From assembly GCA_919902095.1 (NCBI GenBank), contig CAKKQL010000112.1, forward strand, positions 1 to 20,250: a stretch of DNA of 20,250 nucleotides, given 5' to 3'. Below, piece by piece: positions 14,945 through 20,250 of this stretch; positions within the stretch are counted from its first letter, which is position 1; each line of letters starts with the position of its first letter. The translations under genes were made by a program, and so were the position numbers. A model generated the notes under the pieces. That model searched no databases and was not told the DNA's origin. It was given only the letters and a program-made list of their open reading frames with translations. The DNA comes from Acidiferrobacterales bacterium (GTDB lineage Bacteria; Pseudomonadota; Gammaproteobacteria; Acidiferrobacterales; Sulfurifustaceae).

Positions 14945-17115
14945 ACGCGGTCGCCCCTTTCCCGCCGGCGCCACATCAGAAACGCCGGCACCGCGCCGGC
15001 CACGAGCAACCCCAGCACCGCGGCCAGCGGCCAGACCACCGGCCGGTTCCAGGCCTCGCGGGCCTGCGCGCGCCGGGCCGGATCGAGGCGCAGGTACTTC
15101 AGGGTGTTGTTGGCCATGTGGTTCGGCTTGGCGTTGGCGACCCAGGCATGCTCCAGCAGGAACTGCTTGGGATGCACACCCCACAGCCAGGGCGCGTCGT
15201 GGCGCGCGAGGGCCAGCATCTGGCGAATGAGCCGCAGGCGCTCGGGGGTGTTTTCCATGTTCTTCATGCGCTCGAACAGGCGGTTGAATTCGGGGTTGTC
15301 GTAGTTGGCGGTGTTCTCGCCGTCGTGCCCGACGCGCTTGTTCGGGCCGTAGAACAGGAACAGGAAATTCTCCGGATCGGGATAATCGGCATTCCAGCCC
15401 CACTCGAACAACTGCGCCTCGCCGATGCGCATCTTCTTCTGGAAGGTGTTGTAGTCGGTGGCGCGCACGACGAGCTGGACGTTGAGCTTGGCGAGCTGCT
15501 TGCGCAACCAGTCGAGCCGCGCCTTTTCCTCGGGGCCGACGGCGGGCGTGTCGAAATAGAGCAGCAGCGGCTTGCCACTCACGGTGTCCTGGCCGCCCGG
15601 GTAGCCGGCCTCGGCCAGCAGCTTTTGTGCTGTTTCAATCGGCTTGCGCCGCGGTTGCCCGTCCACGCAGTCGTACACATACGGATTGATGCCGGCGCAG
15701 CCGGCTTCGTAGCCGAAGATGCCGGGCGGCAGCGGGCCCTGCGCGGCGATGCCGCGGCCGTTGCGGAAAATCGAAATCTGCTCCTCGTAGTCGACGGCGA
15801 TGGAAACCGCCTGGCGCAGCTTGCGTGCACGCTCGGAATTGCCGCCGACCACCGGATCGAGCATGTTGAAGCCCATGTAATAAGTCGAGGCGGCGACGCT
15901 CGCCAGCAGGCGGATGCCCTTCTCCTTCATGGCGTCGCTGACGTCGGTATCGCCGCTGCCGGTGAAGCGAATCGCCTGGTCGAAGGATTCCGCCAGCACG
16001 CCGGAGCGGTCGTAGTAGCCTTGCAGAAACTTGTTCCAGTAGGGGATGCTCTCCTTCTCGAGGCTGAACACCACCTTGTCGATGAACGGCAGCGGTTTGC
16101 CGGCGTCGGCGAACAGGCCCTTCGGCGCGTCCTCCGCCTCGCCCGCGTCTGGATAAAGCTCCGCGTGATAGTTCGGGTTGCGTTCGAGCACCATGCGCCG
16201 GTTGGGGTTGTTTTCCGCCAGCATGTAGGCGCCGGTACCAACCGGATACCAGTCGAGCGTCAGATTCCTGGCCGTCATACCCGGCTGGCTGAAGAAGCGG
16301 TCGGCTTCGGGCGGCAACGGCGCGAAGAACGGCATTGCCATCCAGTAGAGAAACTGCGGGTACTTGCCGTGAATTTTCACGCGGTAGGTATACCGGTCCA
16401 CCTCCTCCACGCCCGCCAGTGGATACTTTGCGAGGTCAAGATAGACGTCCTCGTCACGCCCCTGGGCGAGAACGTCGTATGCCTGCTTGAGCATCTTCGT
16501 GTAGTCGCGCAGGCCGACGATGTAGTCGTTCATCACGCTCAGAATCGGCGAGTGCAGCTTCGGATGCGCCAGGCGTTTTATCTGGTAAACGTAGTCGGCG
16601 GCGGTCAGCTCGCGCGTGCCGGTCTGCGGGAAATCGGCGACGGCGTAAGCGCGTGCGAGGTCGCGTTCGGTCAGTGCGTGGTAAAGGTATTCGCTCCTGG
16701 CGTTGCGGGCGAACGCCGGATGCGGCTGGTAGTGAATGCCCGGGCGGATACGGATTTCATACACACTGAAGGCAATGCGCTCGGGCGGCGTCTGGCGCGG
16801 CAGGCGATTGCCCTGCCGGTCGAGATAGACCGGCTCCGGCACCGCGTCCGCGGTCAGCGGCACGAGCGTGTAGGGGCGTTGCAGGTAGTGGTACTGGAAC
16901 GGCGGCTCGTAAATCTGGGCGATGAACTCGTATTCGTTCGAGCTGTAGGCGCGCGCCGGATCGAGGTGCTTGGGGCGCTCGCGGAAGGCAGAATAGAGAA
17001 TATTCTGGGTCGCGTCCGCGGCCGGATAGGGATTGTTCCAGGCGGCGGAACTGGCGGCGGATACCACGGTCAACGCCGTGGCAAGAAACCACCGGGTCGC
17101 TGCGCGACTGTTCAC
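14941..17115 (-). CDS. Peptide ABC importer substrate-binding protein (family 5) with C-terminal membrane anchor
   Basis: This 724-residue periplasmic protein belongs to the SBP_bac_5 (DppA/OppA/YejA) class: [21 protein letters not shown] near the N-terminus, [22 protein letters not shown], and [21 protein letters not shown] are recognisable family stretches. It is larger than OppA (about 540 residues), as are other YejA-type proteins. A signal peptide precedes WNNPYPA. Unusually, the C-terminus has a hydrophobic helix (about 694-714, [21 protein letters not shown]) followed by RRRERGDRV, which should tether it to the inner membrane with the tail in the cytoplasm. The start is uncertain: GTG at 17115 gives the best signal peptide; GTGs at 17142, 17148 and 17151 are in frame, and none has a clear ribosome-binding site. 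It is the first gene of the four-gene importer operon. Confidence 0.9.
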   Translation of the reverse strand: MNSRAATRWFLATALTVVSAASSAAWNNPYPAADATQNILYSAFRERPKHLDPARAYSSNEYEFIAQIYEPPFQYHYLQRPYTLVPLTADAVPEPVYLDRQGNRLPRQTPPERIAFSVYEIRIRPGIHYQPHPAFARNARSEYLYHALTERDLARAYAVADFPQTGTRELTAADYVYQIKRLAHPKLHSPILSVMNDYIVGLRDYTKMLKQAYDVLAQGRDEDVYLDLAKYPLAGVEEVDRYTYRVKIHGKYPQFLYWMAMPFFAPLPPEADRFFSQPGMTARNLTLDWYPVGTGAYMLAENNPNRRMVLERNPNYHAELYPDAGEAEDAPKGLFADAGKPLPFIDKVVFSLEKESIPYWNKFLQGYYDRSGVLAESFDQAIRFTGSGDTDVSDAMKEKGIRLLASVAASTYYMGFNMLDPVVGGNSERARKLRQAVSIAVDYEEQISIFRNGRGIAAQGPLPPGIFGYEAGCAGINPYVYDCVDGQPRRKPIETAQKLLAEAGYPGGQDTVSGKPLLLYFDTPAVGPEEKARLDWLRKQLAKLNVQLVVRATDYNTFQKKMRIGEAQLFEWGWNADYPDPENFLFLFYGPNKRVGHDGENTANYDNPEFNRLFERMKNMENTPERLRLIRQMLALARHDAPWLWGVHPKQFLLEHAWVANAKPNHMANNTLKYLRLDPARRAQAREAWNRPVVWPLAAVLGLLVAGAVPAFLMWRRRERGDRV

Positions 17116-17195
17116 GACGGGATCATCACGTTGGCCAATCACACCCACCACAGCGCCACAGGTGTCAGTATCGATGACTGGATTTGACTGCCAAC

Positions 17196-17204
17196 ACTAT
17201 ACCA
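17196..17204 (-). promoter_or_regulatory. Candidate extended -10 promoter of the peptide importer operon
   Basis: On the minus strand bases 17204-17196 read TGGTATAGT, an extended -10 element (TGn plus TATAGT, five of six to consensus). There is no good -35 hexamer at 17 bp. It lies between fabI and the divergently transcribed binding-protein gene and would start transcripts near 17189, leaving a leader of about 75 nt to the GTG at 17115. A second option is TTGGCA (17194-17189) with GATACT (17172-17167) at 16-bp spacing. No clear promoter for fabI was seen on the plus strand. Confidence 0.35.
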
Positions 17205-17335
17205 GACTCACCACCACCGTCCCCCTTTCGCGCCGCGGCAATTTTCGCTACTGTACGCACACAATGCCGACGCGCGGGATCGGGCGCGTCCGGCGCACAC
17301 GCTGGCCATCACCGACCGAAATGCGGAGACACATC

Positions 17336-18136
17336 ATGGGATTCCTGGCGGGAAAACGGGCGCTGGTCGTCGGCGTTGCCGGTGATCGCTCCATCGCCTG
17401 GGGCATTGCCAAGGCCTTGCACCGGGAAGGCGCCGAGATCGCCTATACCTACCAGAGCGACAAACTCAAGGAGCGGGTGGAAAAACTCGCGGCCCAGACC
17501 AAATCCGACATCCTCCTGCCCTGCGATGTCGGCTCCGACGAGCAGATCGAGGCGGTATTCTCGCATCTGGACGACTACTGGGACGGTCTCGACATCATCA
17601 TCCACTCGGTGGCCTTCGCCCCGCGCGAGCAGCTGTCCGGCAACTTCGTCGACATCACCACGCGCGACGGTTTCCGCGTTGCCCACGAGATCAGCTCCTA
17701 CAGCTTCACCGCGCTGGCCAAAGCCGGGCGCGCCATGATGCAGGGCCGCAACGGCGCGCTGCTGACGCTGTCCTATATCGGCGCCGAACGCGCCATCCCC
17801 AACTACAACATCATGGGACTGGCCAAGGCGAGCTTGGAGGCCAACGTGCGTTACCTGGCCCAGGCACTCGGCCCCGAAAACATCCGCGTGAACGCCGTCT
17901 CTGCCGGCCCCATCCGCACGCTGGCGGCGGCCGGCATCACCGACTTCAAGAAGCTGCTGGATTACAACGACAAGATGGCGCCGCTGGGACGCGGCGTGAC
18001 CACCGACGAGGTGGGCAACGCGGCGGCGTTCCTGTGCTCCGACCTCGCCTCCGGCATCACCGGCGAGATTATGTTCGTGGACGGTGGCTTCAACACCGTG
18101 GCCATCGGCCTGAACTACACCAAGCTGCTGAGTTGA
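17336..18136 (+). CDS. fabI: Enoyl-[acyl-carrier-protein] reductase (NADH)
   Basis: This 266-residue Rossmann-fold enzyme carries out the last step of each fatty acid elongation cycle, reducing trans-2-enoyl-ACP. It starts [25 protein letters not shown], with the cofactor motif [11 protein letters not shown] (13-23) typical of FabI. The catalytic pair is Tyr157 and Lys164 (Y-x6-K in [10 protein letters not shown]), with Tyr147 in SYIGAE. The ATG at 17336 has GGAGA seven bases upstream; longer forms of the frame start without homology. Position 93, a glycine in E. coli FabI (SIGFAPG), is alanine here (SVAFAPR). The gene is divergent from the importer operon and converges on ppiD, whose stop is 14 bp away with no terminator visible between them. 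Confidence 0.96.
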   Translation: MGFLAGKRALVVGVAGDRSIAWGIAKALHREGAEIAYTYQSDKLKERVEKLAAQTKSDILLPCDVGSDEQIEAVFSHLDDYWDGLDIIIHSVAFAPREQLSGNFVDITTRDGFRVAHEISSYSFTALAKAGRAMMQGRNGALLTLSYIGAERAIPNYNIMGLAKASLEANVRYLAQALGPENIRVNAVSAGPIRTLAAAGITDFKKLLDYNDKMAPLGRGVTTDEVGNAAAFLCSDLASGITGEIMFVDGGFNTVAIGLNYTKLLS

Positions 18137-18150
18137 TACCCGCGCCGGCC

Positions 18151-20037
18151 TCAGAGCCGGTCCGCGAACACCTTGAGATCGGCCTTCTGCCGCAGACCGC
18201 CGCGGTACATGGCGTAGTAATCGGCCCCGCGGTGCTGCGCTAGCAGGCGCCGCGCCTTCTCCACGGTGGCCGCGTCCGCCTTGCCTGAGTCCGCGTCCGC
18301 CACGCGCGTCAGCGCCACCACCGCCACACCCTGACTGCCGAGCACGACGCTGTCGTAGACCGGCTTGCCCGCGCCCGGCCGCGACAGGCGGAAGGCGACC
18401 TCGACGATGCGCGGATCTGCACCGGCGGCCTTTTCACGCGTGACGGTCTTCGCCGGCTGAACGCTCAGACCGCGCTTCGATGCCGCCGCCGACAGCGGCA
18501 CACCGCTTCGCAGTTGCTGCAGCAACTCATCGGCCTGCGAGCGCGCCTCGGCTTCCGCCTTCTGTTGCCTGAGCTGCCGCTCGATCTGGGCGCGTACCTC
18601 GGCGAGCGGCCGCCGCTGCGCCGGACGGTGTTCGAGCAGGCGCACGGCGACGAGCGTGCCGGGCCTGATCTCGACGGGATCGCTGTTGCGTCGCTGGGTC
18701 AGCACCTCGGCGCTGAACGCCGCCTCGACCGCCTTCGGCGAGGCGGCGATGCCGTCGCCGCCGGCGCGCGTGAACCAGCCGCTCTTCTGCGGCTCGACGC
18801 CCAGAACCGCCGCGGCGGTGGCGAGACTGTCGGGGTGCTCGTAGGCCGCAGTTTGGAATTTCTCCGTCAGGTCGAAGAAGCGCTCCTCGGCCTTGCGCGT
18901 GCGCACGAGCTTCACGAGCTCGGCGCGGCGCTCGGCGAACGACTTGCGCGGCGCCGACGACTGCGCGTTGAGCTTGAGCAGGTGGTAGCCGTAGGCCGTG
19001 CGCACCGGCGCACTCACCTGCCCGGGTTTGAGCGCGCGCAATGCATCGTCAAGCTCCTGCGGTAACACCCCGGGCTTGACCTCGCCCAGATCGCCGCCCT
19101 TCGGCGCCGTGCTCGTGTCCGTGGAATATTTCCTTGCCAGCGCCGCAAAATCCTTGCCGGCGCGGGCCTGCTTTTCAATATCGCGCGCCTTCGTCAGCGC
19201 GCCCTGGACGGCATCGGCCGGCGCGTTTTCCGGCAAGGCCAGCAGGATATGGCTGGCGCGGCGCTTCTCGCTCGCGCCCGGGCTGGCTTCGTCGGCGTAG
19301 GCCTTGCGCAGTTCATCCTCACTCGGACTGATCTGCGTGGCCAGTTCATCGACCGCGAGACGCAGGTATTCGACGCGTACCTGCTCGGGCGACAGGAACT
19401 GGTCGCCGTGGGCCGCGTAATGCTGTTCGATTTCGGCCGGCGTGACGCTCGCGCGCGCGGCCAGCGGCTCGGTGCGGATCACGGTATAGACCAGCTCGCG
19501 CTCCTGGCGCAGCAGCCGCGCCAGTGCCTGCACCTCGGCGTCGGTGACAAAACCGCTGCCGGCCAGCCCGCCCTGTATCTGGCCGGTGACGAACTCGCTG
19601 CGCAGACGCTCCTCGAATTCCTGCACGCCGATGCCCTCGCGGCGCAGCAGCGATTCGTAAAGCTGCGGGTCGAAACTGCCGTTGCGCTGGAAATACGGCA
19701 GCCCGCGGATGACCTGGCCGAGGCGCTGGTCGCCCACGCGATAGCCGCTGTCCCCGGCGTCGCGCACCAGCAGCGTCTGTTCGATGAGGCCGTCGAGCAC
19801 CATCTGCTTGAAGGTGGCGCTCTCGGCGACCTTCGGGTCCAGACGGCCGCGGAACTGCTCGAGCGCGTCGCGGTAGGCGCGCTGGCTGATGGCCGCGCCG
19901 TCCACCTTGGCCACGCTCAGGGTCGGGCCGCTCTCGAAATAGGAGTTGATGCCCCAGAGGATGAATGGAACGCCAACCATCAGCAGAATGATGGTGGCGA
20001 AAATACCTTTGACCTTCTCGTGGATGGCGGCGAGCAT
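18151..20037 (-). CDS. ppiD: Periplasmic folding chaperone / peptidyl-prolyl isomerase D
   Basis: This 628-residue protein, close to the 623 of E. coli PpiD, is anchored in the inner membrane by one N-terminal helix (about 12-30, followed by WGINSYF). A SurA-like chaperone region follows (about 40-240). A parvulin-type rotamase domain spans about 259-358 (ASHILLALPE, ARKYSTDTSTAPKGGDLGEV, VRTAYGYHLLKL). The C-terminal half (about 400-628) has helical and parvulin-like segments and an extended Ala-rich tail. PpiD helps outer-membrane and secreted proteins leave the Sec translocon. The ATG at 20037 matches the usual MLxxIHEKVKG-type start; no good Shine-Dalgarno sequence precedes it. It follows the ACAGGATT repeat and the tRNA-Asp terminator on the same strand. 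Confidence 0.94.
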   Translation of the reverse strand: MLAAIHEKVKGIFATIILLMVGVPFILWGINSYFESGPTLSVAKVDGAAISQRAYRDALEQFRGRLDPKVAESATFKQMVLDGLIEQTLLVRDAGDSGYRVGDQRLGQVIRGLPYFQRNGSFDPQLYESLLRREGIGVQEFEERLRSEFVTGQIQGGLAGSGFVTDAEVQALARLLRQERELVYTVIRTEPLAARASVTPAEIEQHYAAHGDQFLSPEQVRVEYLRLAVDELATQISPSEDELRKAYADEASPGASEKRRASHILLALPENAPADAVQGALTKARDIEKQARAGKDFAALARKYSTDTSTAPKGGDLGEVKPGVLPQELDDALRALKPGQVSAPVRTAYGYHLLKLNAQSSAPRKSFAERRAELVKLVRTRKAEERFFDLTEKFQTAAYEHPDSLATAAAVLGVEPQKSGWFTRAGGDGIAASPKAVEAAFSAEVLTQRRNSDPVEIRPGTLVAVRLLEHRPAQRRPLAEVRAQIERQLRQQKAEAEARSQADELLQQLRSGVPLSAAASKRGLSVQPAKTVTREKAAGADPRIVEVAFRLSRPGAGKPVYDSVVLGSQGVAVVALTRVADADSGKADAATVEKARRLLAQHRGADYYAMYRGGLRQKADLKVFADRL

Positions 20038-20047
20038 CGCCGGCTAC

Positions 20048-20146
20048 TTTAAATGAAAACTAAAAGAATTCACAGGATTAAGGCGTAAAGCTTTTGTGTT
20101 TTTAATCCTGTTAATCCTGCGTAATCCTGTAAATCCTGTGAAATTT
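20048..20146. repeat. ACAGGATT repeat cluster upstream of ppiD
   Basis: One unit on the left (ATTCACAGGATTAA, 20068-20081) faces four inverted units on the right (20102-20138), spaced about 9-10 bases apart as (T/A)AATCCTG repeats. The ends ATTCACAG and CTGTGAAAT also pair. A TTTAAATGAAAACT stretch at 20049-20062 echoes one at 13891-13905 in the first copy. As at that copy, it lies between two genes on the same strand, here tRNA-Asp with its terminator and ppiD. It is probably a member of the same dispersed intergenic family, with a different number of units. Confidence 0.75.
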
Positions 20147-20157
20147 TTTCTGTAATT

Positions 20158-20193
20158 AAAAAACAAAAGGGCGAGGCCGCGATGGCCTCACCC
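20158..20193 (-). terminator. Rho-independent terminator of the tRNA-Asp transcript
   Basis: On the minus strand GGGTGAGGCC (20193-20184) and GGCCTCGCCC (20178-20169) form a 10-bp stem with one G-T wobble around a 5-nt loop, followed directly by TTTTGTTTTTT (20168-20158). It begins 15 bases beyond the tRNA 3' end. Confidence 0.9.
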
Positions 20194-20207
20194 TGGTCTT
20201 CGATACA

Positions 20208-20250
20208 TGGCGGAGCGGACGGGACTCGAACCCGCGACCCCCGGCGTGAC
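20208..20250 (-). tRNA. tRNA-Asp(GTC), 3' half, cut by window edge
   Basis: Reading the minus strand from 20250, GTC (20250-20248) sits in the anticodon position followed by the 3' half of the anticodon arm, the T-arm with GGTTCGAGTCC, an acceptor strand CCGCTCC-type ending and an encoded GCCA end at 20208. The order and sequence closely match E. coli tRNA-Asp (from memory), with changes in the anticodon stem and acceptor. The 5' half, including the D-arm, lies beyond the window. It is followed by an intrinsic terminator. Confidence 0.9.

Noticed and set aside
14945..15403. Upstream extension of the YejB-type permease frame by about 150 codons.
   Set aside because: The extra part is Arg/Ala/Pro-rich out-of-frame reading of the binding-protein gene; family members start at [10 protein letters not shown].
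15118..17187. A 689-codon open frame on the plus strand opposite the binding protein.
   Set aside because: It is antisense to an unmistakable SBP_bac_5 protein and its Val/Arg/His/Gly-rich content is typical of shadow translation in high-GC DNA.
17033..17335. Upstream extension of the fabI frame by about 100 codons.
   Set aside because: FabI begins at [12 protein letters not shown] with a good GGAGA site; the extension overlaps the importer's binding-protein gene.
20208..20250. tRNA-Asp 3' end as an attachment site of an integrated element.
   Set aside because: No integrase, no second copy of the tRNA 3' end in the window, and the neighbouring genes are core genes.

Overview
The window looks like a high-GC gammaproteobacterial chromosome. 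The gene order ppiD, fabI, a four-gene peptide ABC importer, mltD, gloB, a YafS-type methyltransferase, rnhA and dnaQ is, from memory, the order of the Pseudomonas aeruginosa PA1805-PA1816 neighbourhood, and its mltD-gloB-yafS-rnhA-dnaQ part is also that of E. coli. Genus cannot be fixed from the sequence; a c'-type cytochrome and an FNR-like box hint at a respiratory or oxygen-responsive lifestyle (inference).

Region 1 (1-4470, minus strand): a tightly coupled operon encoding a MacB/LolD-type ATPase, an FtsX-type permease, a periplasmic LolA-like carrier and an outer-membrane beta-barrel protein, followed after 51 bp by the start of a second, different ABC ATPase that runs off the left edge. 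Together they would form a route from inner to outer membrane for a lipid or lipoprotein. An FNR-like box sits upstream with class II promoter spacing.

Region 2 (4479-8021, minus strand): a c'-like monoheme cytochrome, dnaQ, an AT-rich three-helix membrane protein of unknown function wedged between dnaQ and rnhA, rnhA, and a YafS-like methyltransferase overlapping rnhA by 8 nt. The AT-rich gene is the clearest candidate for acquired DNA.

Region 3 (8021-10376, plus strand): gloB (methylglyoxal detoxification) and mltD (lytic transglycosylase lipoprotein). Each has a TTGACG hexamer 36-37 nt before its ATG and no visible Shine-Dalgarno sequence, suggesting leaderless transcripts.

Region 4 (10345-17115, minus strand): a Yej/Npp-type oligopeptide importer in the order binding protein, permease B, permease E, fused double ATPase. 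Its binding protein carries an unusual C-terminal membrane anchor. A long inverted repeat built of ACAGGATT units lies between the two permease genes.

Region 5 (17336-20250): fabI on the plus strand converges on ppiD (minus). Upstream of ppiD is a second copy of the ACAGGATT repeat, a rho-independent terminator, and the 3' half of a tRNA-Asp gene that runs off the right edge. No CRISPR array, integrase, insertion sequence or recognisable defence operon was seen, and no stretch of more than 300 bases lacks a gene.
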